Shown: positions 25,780 to 35,031, counted from the first letter of the stretch. The stretch: DNA of 64,000 bases from Chryseobacterium sp. YIM B08800 (GCF_026163565.1 NZ_JAPDKN010000002.1:156855-220854); one strand, 5' to 3'. The notes: generated by a model not told the origin, from the sequence alone. Made by a program: numbers and translations.

Positions 25780-28002
25780 ATGAAAACAAAACTATTATTT
25801 CTCATCTCTTTTTTCTCTTTTGCTCTGAGTTTTTCTCAGACAAAAATTACAGGAAAGGTGACTTTTAAAAATAAAGGAATAAGCCAGATTAATGTGACAT
25901 TAAAAGACACTTACGACGGTGCAACAACAGATTCCGACGGGAATTTCTCTTTCGAAACTTCTGAAAAAGGTAATCATGTCTTGACTTTTGTTCATCCGAA
26001 ATACAATGAAATTCAGAAACCGATTTTAATTGAAGATAAAGATATTTCCGTAAATGCCGAATTAAAAGAACAAATCAACGAGATTGATGCAGTCGTGATT
26101 TCTGCAGGTTCTATCGAAGCGAGTGACAGAAAAAGAGCAACTGCTTTATTGACGCCGATTGATATTTACACAACAGCAGGAGCCGACGGACAAATTTCTT
26201 CAGCTTTAACTTATCTTCCCGGAGTTCAGAAAGTGGGGGAAACCGAAGGCTTATTCGTTCGTGGAGGAACAGGTACCGAAACCAAAATTTTTATGGATGG
26301 AAGTCTAATCAACAATTATTTTTCCAGTTCGGTTCCCGGAATTGCTGGAAGAGACCGTTTTAACACCTCTCTTTTCAAAGGAAATATTTTTTCGAGCGGT
26401 GGATATTCTGCTTTGTATGGGCAGGCTCTTTCCGGAGCATTGATGCTCGAAAGTGTAGACCTTCCTGACCAGAGTTCTTATGATTTCGGGGTTTCTCCCA
26501 TATTTTTAAATGGTAGTTTCCAGAAATTAGGTGAAAATAAAAATCATTCTTATGGTGCAAGTTTAGGATATTCTAATTTGGGTTTAATGCAGGAAGTTTT
26601 TAACTTTAATACTGACTTTATTGATGCTCCAAGAGGTTTTAATGGCGATGCAAATTTTAGGATCAAAACAAAATCCGGTGGATTTTTAAAATACTACGGA
26701 ATGTTTGACACTAATAAAATGGGCGTAAAAACCGAAAGTTTAGAGCCCGGATACGATTTCGCCTTAGTGAGATTAAAAGGTGAAAATACTTACCATAACT
26801 TGTCTTTCAAGCAAAAATTCGGGAAGTATCTTTTCAATACAAGTGCTTCGTATTCTTACAATCAGTCAGATTTAAATTTTTCTACGGAAACCAATCAAAC
26901 TGAATCGGAGAAAACAGAATTATTAAATGACGGAAATTATATCAATTTTAAAGCAGTTATCGATAGAAAAATCAATAAAATAAGTGCATTGCGAGGCGGA
27001 TTTGAATTGAATTATGCCAATGAAAAACTAAACTTCGGTGAAGTCAATAAAAATTATCGTGATTTGATTTCTTCAGGTTTTGTGGAAACAGATTTAGGTT
27101 TCAGCAATAATTTATCAGCAAAAATTGGAGTAAGAGCCGAAAACTCTTCTTATCTGAATAAAAATAATTTGGCACCGCGTTTTGCTTTGGCTTATCGTCT
27201 GGCAAAAGATTGGACCACCTCTTTCGCTTACGGATTGTTCTTCCAAAATACTGAAAGTAAATATATTAACTCATCTGCAAATTTAGGTTTTCAAAAGTCA
27301 CAGCATTACATTTTTCAGGTTCAAAGGTCTACAGAAGGACGAAGCTTGAGGTTTGAAGCTTTTTATAAAAAATATGATGAATTGATTAAAACTCAGAATA
27401 TTGTTCCGAATTCCAGTCAAAATCAACAAGTCCAAACTGCTTTTAATAACAACGGAAATGGTTTCGCAAAAGGACTTGAAGTATTTTGGAGAGACAAAAA
27501 AACATTTGAAAACATCGATTACTGGATCAGTTATTCGTTCCTGGATTCTAAAAGAGATTTCCTGAATTATCCGGTAAGTTTAAAGCCCAATTTTGCTGCT
27601 GAACACACGCTTTCTGTGGTCGCCAAAAGATTTATCCCGGAATGGAAAACCGGAGTCAATCTTTCTTACACTTATGCAAAAGGACGACCTTATTACGACA
27701 TCGTGACACAAAATGATATCAATATTATAAGAAATCAAGGAAGACTGAAAGATTACAACGCGCTGAACTTAAGCTTTAATTATCTTCCGAATCTTGGTAA
27801 AAAAGACTCAAAAGCATTTACTATTTTCGTTTTAAGTATTTCAAATGTTTTAGGTACTAAAAATGTTTACGGATACAATTTTTCACAAAACGGAAGCCAA
27901 AGTTCAGCAGTTGTTCCGCCCGTCAATACTTTTGTTTTTGTTGGGATGTTTATCAGTTTCGGAGTAGATAAAACGCAAGATGCGATCAATAATAATCTTT
28001 AA
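25780..28002 (+). CDS. TonB-dependent outer-membrane receptor
   Basis: 740 residues from the preferred ATG. Signal peptide MKTKLLFLISFFSFALSFSQ, then a carboxypeptidase-like beta sandwich (about 22-105, KITGKVTFKNKGI...), a plug domain (about 115-240, with LFVRGGTGTETKIFMDG) and a 22-strand-type barrel. It imports an unknown ligand with energy from TonB-ExbB-ExbD; such a set lies at 53.5-55.5 kb. No SusD-like partner is adjacent. A longer frame from TTG 25759 is rejected because of the promoter. Confidence 0.9.
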   Translation: MKTKLLFLISFFSFALSFSQTKITGKVTFKNKGISQINVTLKDTYDGATTDSDGNFSFETSEKGNHVLTFVHPKYNEIQKPILIEDKDISVNAELKEQINEIDAVVISAGSIEASDRKRATALLTPIDIYTTAGADGQISSALTYLPGVQKVGETEGLFVRGGTGTETKIFMDGSLINNYFSSSVPGIAGRDRFNTSLFKGNIFSSGGYSALYGQALSGALMLESVDLPDQSSYDFGVSPIFLNGSFQKLGENKNHSYGASLGYSNLGLMQEVFNFNTDFIDAPRGFNGDANFRIKTKSGGFLKYYGMFDTNKMGVKTESLEPGYDFALVRLKGENTYHNLSFKQKFGKYLFNTSASYSYNQSDLNFSTETNQTESEKTELLNDGNYINFKAVIDRKINKISALRGGFELNYANEKLNFGEVNKNYRDLISSGFVETDLGFSNNLSAKIGVRAENSSYLNKNNLAPRFALAYRLAKDWTTSFAYGLFFQNTESKYINSSANLGFQKSQHYIFQVQRSTEGRSLRFEAFYKKYDELIKTQNIVPNSSQNQQVQTAFNNNGNGFAKGLEVFWRDKKTFENIDYWISYSFLDSKRDFLNYPVSLKPNFAAEHTLSVVAKRFIPEWKTGVNLSYTYAKGRPYYDIVTQNDINIIRNQGRLKDYNALNLSFNYLPNLGKKDSKAFTIFVLSISNVLGTKNVYGYNFSQNGSQSSAVVPPVNTFVFVGMFISFGVDKTQDAINNNL

Positions 28003-28032
28003 TAATATCTTAAAAAAATTAAACGACAATTC

Positions 28033-28216
28033 TTTTAACCGCAAAGTGAAACAAAGATTTAGTAATACATTTTTCAATATTTAAAGTTAAACAAAGGCGT
28101 TACACTTAACAACGAAATACTACTTTTGTTTTACCTCAATAAGCGAAGCGGCTTAGTTTATCTTAAAAATCAAAAATCAGAATATAAAAAAACTTAGTTT
28201 CACTTTGCGATTAAAA
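28033..28216. repeat. Palindromic element, family A copy 1
   Basis: A 184-bp element with 24-bp near-perfect inverted ends (TTTTAACCGCAAAGTGAAAC... / ...GTTTCACTTTGCGATTAAAA, 22 of 24 match) and an inner second inverted pair (AAAGTTAAACAAAGGCG / GCGGCTTAGTTTATC). Its centre is inverted relative to the copy near 39.9 kb. It occupies most of the 297-bp gap after the receptor gene. Confidence 0.8.
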
Positions 28217-28299
28217 CTAAAATTCAAATAACTAATAATTTTAAATCCTTATCCCGAATTCACTTCAAATAAAAAATAACATTAAACAATTTAGAAATT

Positions 28300-28947
28300 A
28301 TGAAAAAATACATTTTAAGTTTTGCTTTAGCTTGTATGAGTTTATTATCTTTTGCTCAGGCTAATTATGAAAAAGTAATGACCGAGAAAATCGCAAAAAT
28401 TGAAACCTGCAAAACACGGGAAGACTTTCAGGTTTTAGCCAACGATTTTCAGAGAATTGCCGATAAGGAAACCACAAAATGGCTACCCAATTATTATGCT
28501 GCTTTTTCTTACATCCAAAAAGGAAGAGTATTGATGAGAGAAGGAAAAATGCAGGATATGGATATTGTTGCAGATCAGGCTCAAAAATTTATTGATGTCG
28601 CAGAAAGTATTGAAAAAGAAAATTCTGAGATTCATTTGCTTCAAAAAATGGTTTATTCATTGAAAATGATGGTCAATCCGCAGGAAAGATACATGACTTT
28701 TGGAGTGAAAGCTCAGGAAGAACTTACGAAAGCTGAAAAATTTGACCCAGCTAATCCAAGAGTAACGCTTATAAAAGCGGAAGATATTTATTTTACACCG
28801 GAGCAATACGGAGGAAGCAAAACAAAAGGAATGGAAATGTTTAAAACTGCTTTGGAAAAATTTAATTCTTTTAAACCAAAAACAAATTTGAGCCCGAATT
28901 GGGGAAAAGGAGAAGCGGAATATTTTATCAATCAGCCGACAAAGTAA
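28300..28947 (+). CDS. Exported helical protein of unknown function
   Basis: 215 residues. Signal peptide MKKYILSFALACMSLLSFAQ, cleaved near residue 20, so periplasmic. The rest is predicted all-helical, resembling a degenerate TPR fold (WLPNYYAAFSYIQKG, EIHLLQKMVYSLKMMVNP). I do not recognise a named family. It follows the TonB receptor at 300 bp with a repeat between, so it is probably transcribed separately. Confidence 0.75.
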   Translation: MKKYILSFALACMSLLSFAQANYEKVMTEKIAKIETCKTREDFQVLANDFQRIADKETTKWLPNYYAAFSYIQKGRVLMREGKMQDMDIVADQAQKFIDVAESIEKENSEIHLLQKMVYSLKMMVNPQERYMTFGVKAQEELTKAEKFDPANPRVTLIKAEDIYFTPEQYGGSKTKGMEMFKTALEKFNSFKPKTNLSPNWGKGEAEYFINQPTK

Positions 28948-28987
28948 TCGCGAATCTTTTAACTTACAATTAAATGTTATATTTCTA

Positions 28988-29058
28988 GCAGATTTTACAG
29001 ATTAAGCAGATAAATAAAAGAAAAAAAATCTGCAAAATTTGCCTAATCTGCGAGATAT
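28988..29058. repeat. Hairpin repeat of the 'CAGATT...AATCTGC' type
   Basis: Inverted arms CTAGCAGATTTTACAGATT / AATTTGCCTAATCTGCGAG around an A-rich loop. The arms resemble GCGGATTTGCTGATTAAGCAGAT in the copy near 35.7 kb. Confidence 0.5.
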
Positions 29059-29065
29059 TAATTAG

Positions 29066-29100
29066 CCCTTTCAACATTTCTAATGCTGAAAGGGTTTTTA
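29066..29100 (+). terminator. Terminator after the exported helical protein
   Basis: 13-bp stem with one mismatch, CCCTTTCAACATT / AATGCTGAAAGGG (29066-29078 and 29082-29094), followed by TTTTT. Confidence 0.8.
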
Positions 29101-29183
29101 AGATTTCAGAACTTTTTATTACAGTTCGGAATAGAAAAGTAACCTTTCAGTGAGAAAAAATTTTCACAGAGTTTAATAAAAGC

Positions 29184-29191
29184 TAATTTTG
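29184..29191 (+). promoter_or_regulatory. -7 element for the histidine kinase operon
   Basis: TAATTTTG matches TAnnTTTG, 17 bp before the kinase ATG, implying a very short leader. Confidence 0.5.
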
Positions 29192-29207
29192 AAGTATAAA
29201 TTAACCA

Positions 29208-30521
29208 ATGAAACGTAAAGATTTTATCATATTATTTTGGGTGTCTTTGGCAACTACTCTGATTTTCTTTTTCCTTTCGACGAAAGAAAAAAATCTTGAG
29301 AATTTCTCGCTTACCTTATTTATTTCAGTGATGTATTCTTTTTTGATAGGAACTGGAAATGGCTTGATTAATAGCTTTCTCAACAAAAATGTTCCTTGGT
29401 CTGAAGCGACAACCAAAAGAGCGATTTTAAGCATTGTTTCAATTCTTATTGCCAATTTTATTTTGGTGTATTTCTGCAACTACATCAACTTTGTTGTTAT
29501 TCAAAAAGTAGCTACAACAGAAGCATTTTTCTCAGGAAAATACAATTTTATCAATTGGTTTATGGTGAATGTTGCTTTGCTGATTTCGGCTTTTCTACAC
29601 GCTAAAAGTTTTATGGAAGAACTTAAAAGATCTTCCAAAAAAGAAGTGGTTGAGCAGAAATTAATCGCAAAATCTGCCAATGCCCAATTTGAAAGTTTAA
29701 AAAACCAGCTTGATCCGCATTTTTTATTTAATTCTTTAAATGTTTTAAGCTCGTTGATCGATGAAAATCCTAGCCAGGCTCAGAAGTTTACTGCTTCAAT
29801 GTCAAAGATTTACAGATACGTTTTGGAGCAGAAAGATAAAGAATTGGTGACGATTGAAGACGAAATAGAATTTGCAAAAACTTATTGCGGTCTACTGAAA
29901 ACAAGATTTGAAGACAGTGTTAATTTTATTTTTGATGTAAAAGAAAATGATTTACGACGATTTGTAGTTCCGCTTTCTCTGCAATTGCTTTTGGAAAATT
30001 GCATCAAACATAATCTGGCAACATCTTCAAAACCTTTGCTGATCAGAATTTTTACGGAAGGAGGTACTTTATGCATAGAAAATAATCTGCAAATCCGTGA
30101 ACAGATCAAAGAAAGTGCAGGAATAGGTTTGGCAAACATTGTACAACGCTATTCTTTATTGACGAAAAAAAATGTTTTTATTGAAAAATCTGAAGATTAT
30201 TTTAAAGTAAAACTTCCGATCTTATCTGAAAAACCAAATACTGAAAAGGTTGATGCAAAAAGCCAGGATAAAGCTTATGAAAGAGCTAAGAAAAGAGTAA
30301 AAGAAATAAAAGGTTTTTATGGGAATCTTATTTCATATTGCACGGTTATTCCTTTCCTTATTTTTGTGAATTTTTATACTCAAAATCATTATTATTGGTT
30401 TTGGTGGCCGCTTTTAGGATGGGGTGTTGGTGTGGCTTCTCACGCATTTCAGGTATTTGGAATCGGGACATCTTGGCAGGAAAAAAAGATTCAGGAAATT
30501 ATGGATAAACAGAAAAAATAG
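29208..30521 (+). CDS. LytS-type sensor histidine kinase with C-terminal 2TM domain
   Basis: 437 residues. Four membrane helices in the first 130 residues, then the LytS-type kinase: phosphoacceptor block QLDPHFLFNSLNVL (His near residue 172), LLLENCIKHNL and GIGLANIVQRY of the ATPase part. After residue about 350 it carries an extra 2TM domain (KRVKEIKGFYGNLISY ... GWGVGVASHAFQVFGIG ... EKKIQEIM) closely like the free 2TM proteins downstream. Its probable partner is the LytTR regulator at 32.55 kb. The fusion suggests that 2TM domains act directly in kinase sensing or assembly. Confidence 0.9.
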   Translation: MKRKDFIILFWVSLATTLIFFFLSTKEKNLENFSLTLFISVMYSFLIGTGNGLINSFLNKNVPWSEATTKRAILSIVSILIANFILVYFCNYINFVVIQKVATTEAFFSGKYNFINWFMVNVALLISAFLHAKSFMEELKRSSKKEVVEQKLIAKSANAQFESLKNQLDPHFLFNSLNVLSSLIDENPSQAQKFTASMSKIYRYVLEQKDKELVTIEDEIEFAKTYCGLLKTRFEDSVNFIFDVKENDLRRFVVPLSLQLLLENCIKHNLATSSKPLLIRIFTEGGTLCIENNLQIREQIKESAGIGLANIVQRYSLLTKKNVFIEKSEDYFKVKLPILSEKPNTEKVDAKSQDKAYERAKKRVKEIKGFYGNLISYCTVIPFLIFVNFYTQNHYYWFWWPLLGWGVGVASHAFQVFGIGTSWQEKKIQEIMDKQKK

Positions 30522-30526
30522 AAATC

Positions 30527-30826
30527 ATGGAAAAATTTGACGAAAATGATATCAATTATCAACAGGCAAAAAGACAGGTAGAAAGATTGAGAGGTTTCTA
30601 CGGGCATTTATTTTCTTACGTAGCTGTAAACCTTTTGATTGTTTATTATAACTACATCAATTTAAAACCAAATGAGAGCTATTTTCAGTTTAAAAATTTC
30701 ATTACGGCTGTGTTTTGGGGAGTAGGTCTTTTGGCTCATGTATTGTTTGTTTTTTTACCTAAATTTAACTTTGCAAAAAAATGGGAAGAGAAGAAGATCA
30801 AAGAATTAATGGATAAAAATAAATAG
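30527..30826 (+). CDS. 2TM-domain protein
   Basis: 99 residues: basic N-terminus (YQQAKRQVERLRGFYGHLFSY), two membrane helices, and the terminal WEEKKIKELMDKN of the 2TM family. It starts 5 bp after the kinase stop, in the same operon. The function of the family is not established; here it probably assists the kinase. Confidence 0.85.
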   Translation: MEKFDENDINYQQAKRQVERLRGFYGHLFSYVAVNLLIVYYNYINLKPNESYFQFKNFITAVFWGVGLLAHVLFVFLPKFNFAKKWEEKKIKELMDKNK

Positions 30827-30827
30827 A

Positions 30828-31394
30828 ATGAATGCATTATATCTGCTTTTTTACGTTTCGATTGCTGCATGGTTTTTAAGCGAAATTTATTACAAGCAAA
30901 AATTTAAATCAGAAACGAAAGACCAAAAGAAAGATAAATCTACACTCAATATTTTGTGGGTAGTGATTATTCCGTCGGTTTTTACGGCGGTAACCATTTC
31001 TAATCTTACTTCTTTTCCTATCAGAAACCAATATTGGATTTTATACTTAGGTGAGTTTTTAATTGTGATTGGAGTCATTTTCCGTTGGATCATCATTAAA
31101 TCTCTCGGAAAATTTTTCACGGTAGATGTTTCAATTAGAGAAAATCATCAGATTAAAAAAGAAGGTTTTTACAGATTGGTAAGACACCCTTCTTATTCGT
31201 TTGCGCTTCTTACGTTCTTGGGTTTAGGATTATTTCTAAATAACTGGCTCTCTCTGTTTATTGCTTTTGTACCGGTATTTTTAGCATTTTCATATCGAAT
31301 TAAAATTGAAGAACAGGTATTAATTCAGCAATTCGGAAATGAATATTTAAAATATAAACAAAAAACAAAAAAGCTGATTCCGTTTATTTATTAA
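30828..31394 (+). CDS. Isoprenylcysteine carboxyl methyltransferase-family membrane protein
   Basis: 188 residues with about four membrane helices. The C-terminal ICMT/PEMT-type SAM-binding block is visible: GFYRLVRHPSYSFALLTFLGLGL followed by RIKIEEQVLIQQFGNEYLKY. Substrate unknown; bacterial members methylate small or lipid-like acceptors. It begins 1 bp after the 2TM gene, so it belongs to the kinase operon, and its presence there is unexplained. Confidence 0.8.
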   Translation: MNALYLLFYVSIAAWFLSEIYYKQKFKSETKDQKKDKSTLNILWVVIIPSVFTAVTISNLTSFPIRNQYWILYLGEFLIVIGVIFRWIIIKSLGKFFTVDVSIRENHQIKKEGFYRLVRHPSYSFALLTFLGLGLFLNNWLSLFIAFVPVFLAFSYRIKIEEQVLIQQFGNEYLKYKQKTKKLIPFIY

Positions 31395-31447
31395 CTTCAA
31401 TGTAGATTAAATAATAAGTATAAGTGATTTATTATAAGTGTTTTATC

Positions 31448-31613
31448 TTTTTAACGCAAAGTTTGATTTTCATAAACCTTATTTTTAAGGAGCAAAGATG
31501 AATCAATAAATTGATTTTTATGAAGTTTTCGTTTTATTCAAGCTTCATCAGCGACTTTGTCGCCATTCTTTGCTCCTTAAAATAATAAGCTTAGAAATTA
31601 AAATCTTTGCGTG
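31448..31613. repeat. Palindromic element, family B copy 1
   Basis: Ends TTTTTAACGCAAAG / ATCTTTGCGT, inner arms ATTTTTAAGGAGCAAAGA / TCTTTGCTCCTTAAAAT, and a conserved core TTCAAGCTTCATCAGCGACT with a GCGAC/GTCGC hairpin. The same core is repeated in the same orientation at 33.70 kb. Confidence 0.8.
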
Positions 31614-31760
31614 GAAAAATTTTACAGAGTTATAAGCTATTCAAATGTTAGCAAAACGAGAAATGAAAGCTCTGTCTTTTATGAACTTTTAAAATACCTT
31701 TTTTCAATCATTTCTTCTATCACTTTTTGCGGTAAAAAAAACTTTAACAAATAAAGTAAA

Positions 31761-31789
31761 TTCCCGATTTCAGTTGAGTCGGGATTTTT
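31761..31789 (+). terminator. Terminator downstream of the kinase operon
   Basis: Stem TCCCGA / TCGGGA (31762-31767 and 31779-31784) with a short inner TCA/TGA pair, followed by TTTTT. Confidence 0.65.
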
Positions 31790-31829
31790 GCTGTTCAGTC
31801 GATATTTTCCACGGTTCAGTAATATAAAG

Positions 31830-31861
31830 TTGATTTGAGGTTGATTCTTGACCTAAATTTG
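31830..31861 (+). promoter_or_regulatory. Promoter of the 2TM-2TM-LytTR operon
   Basis: TAAATTTG at 31854-31861 matches TAnnTTTG; TTG at 31830 is 21 bp upstream. The same stretch has GTTGATT twice, 11 bp apart, and AAAGTTGAT (31826-31834) fits the LytTR half-site pattern, so the regulator may act here. Confidence 0.5.
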
Positions 31862-31904
31862 CCTCAAGAAAACAAACAAATATTAATTTTAAAAATAAAA
31901 GATC

Positions 31905-32201
31905 ATGGAAAATCTATCATTAAACAAAGAAAACTTAGCGTACAGAAAAGCAGCAAAAAGAGTAAAAGACTTAAAAGGATTTTATGGTAATCTTACTTCA
32001 TATTGCTTGGTTATTCCTTTTTTATTGATTTTAAATCTAATGACAGCGCCAAATCACTTATGGTTTTATTGGCCAATGTTGGGATGGGGATTGGGTCTTG
32101 CGTTACACGCTGTAAGTATTTTTGGAATAGGTAAAAACTGGGAAGAGAAAAAAATAAAAGAATTGATGGAGCAGGAAAGATTAAATTCAAAATCACTTTA
32201 A
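31905..32201 (+). CDS. 2TM-domain protein
   Basis: 98 residues. Very close to the kinase's C-terminal domain: KRVKDLKGFYGNLTSYCLVIP, two membrane helices, GWGLGLALHAVSIFGIG and WEEKKIKELM. It opens the second operon of the locus, ahead of another 2TM gene and the LytTR regulator. Family function unknown. Confidence 0.85.
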   Translation: MENLSLNKENLAYRKAAKRVKDLKGFYGNLTSYCLVIPFLLILNLMTAPNHLWFYWPMLGWGLGLALHAVSIFGIGKNWEEKKIKELMEQERLNSKSL

Positions 32202-32227
32202 ATAATAATCATTAAAAAATTAATACA

Positions 32228-32500
32228 ATGGACTATAATAGCGCACAACAAAGAGTAAAAAAACTGAAATCATTCTACAAAAACTGTATGTGGTTTGCAA
32301 TCGTTGCAGGATTTATTCTGATTAGAAACTTTATGAAATATAATGGGACAGATCATAATTTTCAAGGATGGTTTATTCTGACAATATGGGCAATCATTTT
32401 AGGAGTGAAAGCTGTAAATCTGTTTATATTTGATTCTGAATGGGAAAATCAGATTCTGGAAGAAGAACTTAAAAAATCGAAAAAGCCAATTAATTTTTAA
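32228..32500 (+). CDS. 2TM-domain protein, more divergent
   Basis: 90 residues. It keeps the basic start (SAQQRVKKLKSFYKNCMWF) and the final WENQILEEELKK, with two helices between, but lacks the GWG...HA segment. It is 26 bp after the previous gene and 51 bp before the regulator. Confidence 0.8.
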   Translation: MDYNSAQQRVKKLKSFYKNCMWFAIVAGFILIRNFMKYNGTDHNFQGWFILTIWAIILGVKAVNLFIFDSEWENQILEEELKKSKKPINF

Positions 32501-32551
32501 AACTAAAAAGATTTAATTATTTTTATTTAAAATTAAACTAAAAGCCAAGTA

Positions 32552-33295
32552 ATGATTAAAACGGTCATCATCGAAGACGAGAAACCTGCCGCAAGAAAAT
32601 TAGAAAGAATGTTGAGTCTTTTTCCTGATTTGCAATTGGTTGCCAACCTGGAATCTGTGGAAGAAGCAGTAAGCTGGTTTGCCGAGAATGAGCATCCGCA
32701 ACTTATCTTTTCAGACATCGTTTTAGGAGACGGTCTTTCGTTTGATATTTTTGAAAAAATCTCTACAAAAGCTTTTATTATTTACACCACGGCTTTTGAT
32801 CAATACACGTTGAAGGCTTTTAAACTCAACAGCATCGATTATCTTTTGAAGCCTATTATGGAGGAAGATCTTTCCGGAGCTATTGAAAAATTCAAATCAT
32901 TTATTCCTTCAGATAAATCGGTTAACTCGCAAGAAATTAAGCAATTAATTAAAAAGGAAAAAACGATTCTGTCGAGAATTTTGGTAAAGATCGGTTATAA
33001 TCTGAAGATCGTACAGACCCCGGAAATCAGCTGTTTTTTCAGTGAAAATAAAATTGTTTATCTGCAGACTCAGGATCGGGTTTATCCTTCAGAATTTACT
33101 TTAGATGAATTAACAGATGTGCTTGATGATAAGAAGTTTTTCCGTGTCAACAGGCAGTTTATTATCAATTCAGATTACATCAAAAATATTCATACTTCGC
33201 CCAATTATAAAGTGGAGCTCAATTTTCAGCCAAAAGAAGAAATTACAGTGAGCCGTGAAAGGGTAAAAGATTTTAAAGATTGGTTGGTTAATTAA
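32552..33295 (+). CDS. LytTR-family response regulator
   Basis: 247 residues: receiver domain (1-120) with IIEDEKPAARKLE, phosphoacceptor Asp in FSDIVLGDG and the SIDYLLKPI switch lysine, then a LytTR DNA-binding domain (about 145-245) with KIVYLQTQDRVYPSEFTLDEL and FFRVNRQFIIN. It is cytosolic and probably phosphorylated by the LytS-type kinase at 29.2 kb. It most likely regulates its own locus and envelope genes (inference). Confidence 0.93.
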   Translation: MIKTVIIEDEKPAARKLERMLSLFPDLQLVANLESVEEAVSWFAENEHPQLIFSDIVLGDGLSFDIFEKISTKAFIIYTTAFDQYTLKAFKLNSIDYLLKPIMEEDLSGAIEKFKSFIPSDKSVNSQEIKQLIKKEKTILSRILVKIGYNLKIVQTPEISCFFSENKIVYLQTQDRVYPSEFTLDELTDVLDDKKFFRVNRQFIINSDYIKNIHTSPNYKVELNFQPKEEITVSRERVKDFKDWLVN

Positions 33296-33325
33296 CTTTA
33301 CTTAAAAACTAAATCTTATAAAAAA

Positions 33326-33356
33326 AGAGGTCTGAATCTCTTCAAACCTCTATTTA
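33326..33356. terminator. Hairpin after the LytTR regulator gene
   Basis: 11-bp stem with one mismatch, AGAGGTCTGAA / TTCAAACCTCT (33326-33336 and 33341-33351), flanked by an A-run and T residues, between convergent genes. Confidence 0.75.
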
Positions 33357-33358
33357 AT

Positions 33359-33562
33359 TTATTTCTGAATTTCTTTTTCCGGTTTATAACCATATTTTTC
33401 AACCAAAATATAAGTTAAAACTACCAAAATAATGCTTATCGTTAATCTTGAATTTTCTGGATGTACAATTTCCTGATAAAGATTGTATCCTAAAGTTGAA
33501 GAAACTACCGCAATTAAAATTTGGTTGACGTAAGCGTACTGATTTTTTAAAGTCGTTTTCAT
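33359..33562 (-). CDS. Small membrane protein of unknown function
   Basis: 67 residues with two hydrophobic segments (ILIAVVSSTLGYNLY and LTISIILVVLTYILV) and a charged C-terminus. No family recognised. Convergent with the LytTR regulator gene. Confidence 0.6.
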   Translation of the reverse strand: MKTTLKNQYAYVNQILIAVVSSTLGYNLYQEIVHPENSRLTISIILVVLTYILVEKYGYKPEKEIQK

Positions 33563-33657
33563 GATAAATATTTTTAATTGTTATTTACTGAGTAAGTATC
33601 ACAATCTGAAATATGTTACAGAAAACTTTTATATTAAACCGAATGCGAGTTAACCGC

Positions 33658-33783
33658 TTTTAATGCAAATTTTCTTTTTAAGGAACAAAGGTGTTGGCTA
33701 TATTCAAGCTTCATCAGCGACTTGTCGCCATTCTTAGCTCCCTAAAATAATAGGCTTAAAAATTAAATCTTTGCGTTAAAAAT
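33658..33783. repeat. Palindromic element, family B copy 2
   Basis: Core TTCAAGCTTCATCAGCGACT, then GTCGCCATTCTT and CCCTAAAATAATAGGCTTA, in the same orientation as copy 1 with small differences; it ends in AAATCTTTGCGTTAAAAA. It lies at the 3' side of mnmA. Confidence 0.75.
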
Positions 33784-33797
33784 AATTCAATATTAAA

Positions 33798-34985
33798 TTA
33801 CGAAATCACGCCGCTTCCAATCAATTCATCATCAATGTACCAAGCTGCAAATTGCCCTTCAGCAATCGCAGATTGAGGTTTTTCAAATTCCACAAAGAAA
33901 CTATTTTCAAACTGATAAATTGTAGCTTTCTGAAGCTCTTGTCTGTAACGGAATCTCGCCATCACGTCCATCGATTCTCCATTTTTTAATCTTAGATCTT
34001 TGCGAACCCAATGTAACTCAGAATTATCAATCTTTAGTGCTTTTTTATGCAATCCCGGAAAGCTATGACCTTCGCCAACGAAAATAATATTGTTTTCCAT
34101 GTCTCTCGATACGATAAAACAACTTTCTTTATGTCCGCCGATTCCTAGCCCTTTGCTTTGTCCGATCGTGAAAAACTGAGCACCTTGATGCTTTCCGATT
34201 ACTTTTCCGTCAGCTTTTTTATAATTAATTTTTTGGCTTAAAAATTCTAATTCTTCCTCTTTAGATGAAAAACTTGGCGTTTCTTGTGCGAAAAGGGGAG
34301 AATCTTTGAAAATCTCTACAATTTCACCTTCTTTTGGAACCAATTGCTGCTGCAAAAACTGTGGTAAACTTACTTTTCCGATAAAACAAAGTCCCTGAGA
34401 ATCTTTTTTATCTGCAGTTACCAAACCAATTTCTTTGGCAATTTCTCTTACTTCGGGTTTCGTCAGTTCACCAATTGGGAACAATGCTTTTGACAATTGA
34501 TCCTGATTTAGCTGACAAAGAAAATAAGACTGGTCTTTATTGTTGTCTTTTCCTGCCAACAAATGAAAGATTTCTTTTCCGTTTTCATCAAAAGTAGAAT
34601 CTACTCTTGCGTAATGTCCTGTCGCCACTTTATCCGCACCTAAAGACATTGCCGTTTTCATAAAAACATCAAATTTTACTTCTCTGTTGCACAAAACATC
34701 AGGATTGGGAGTTCGTCCTTTCTGATATTCATCAAACATATAATCAACGATGCGCTCTTTGTAAAGTTCGCTCATGTCGATCACCTGAAACGGAATTCCT
34801 AATTTTTGGGCAACCATTAAAGCATCATTACTGTCCTCGATCCAAGGACATTCGTCTTCTAAAGTTACCGAAGCATCATTCCAGTTTCTCATAAAAAGAG
34901 CAACCACTTCATGCCCTTGTTGTTGCAGCAAATACGCTGTAACACTCGAATCTACGCCTCCGGAGAGACCTACTACTACTTTCAT
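33798..34985 (-). CDS. mnmA: tRNA-specific 2-thiouridylase MnmA
   Basis: Adds sulfur at position 2 of wobble uridine 34 in tRNA Lys, Glu and Gln, cytosolic. 395 residues. PP-loop motif SGGVDS is at 8-13, the first catalytic cysteine in [12 protein letters not shown] and the second in [10 protein letters not shown]. The C-terminal beta barrel is present. It works on the same base as MnmG (at 2-3.8 kb). A -7-like site, CAAAATTA on the plus strand at 35032-35039, could start it. Confidence 0.96.
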   Translation of the reverse strand: MKVVVGLSGGVDSSVTAYLLQQQGHEVVALFMRNWNDASVTLEDECPWIEDSNDALMVAQKLGIPFQVIDMSELYKERIVDYMFDEYQKGRTPNPDVLCNREVKFDVFMKTAMSLGADKVATGHYARVDSTFDENGKEIFHLLAGKDNNKDQSYFLCQLNQDQLSKALFPIGELTKPEVREIAKEIGLVTADKKDSQGLCFIGKVSLPQFLQQQLVPKEGEIVEIFKDSPLFAQETPSFSSKEEELEFLSQKINYKKADGKVIGKHQGAQFFTIGQSKGLGIGGHKESCFIVSRDMENNIIFVGEGHSFPGLHKKALKIDNSELHWVRKDLRLKNGESMDVMARFRYRQELQKATIYQFENSFFVEFEKPQSAIAEGQFAAWYIDDELIGSGVIS

Positions 34986-35031
34986 ATATTCAATTTTACG
35001 AAACTCTTAACGGGAGTTCTTAGTTGAGCCG

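Larger units (their letters stand above)
31395..31904. other. 510-bp gap between the kinase operon and the 2TM-LytTR operon
   Basis: Contains palindromic repeat family B copy 1 (31448-31613), a terminator (31761-31789) and a promoter (31830-31861). No ORF seen. Confidence 0.7.

Noticed and set aside
31826..31850. Definite LytTR operator
   Set aside because: Only one half-site fits the pattern and the spacing to the second GTTGATT is 11 bp, about half of the usual distance.
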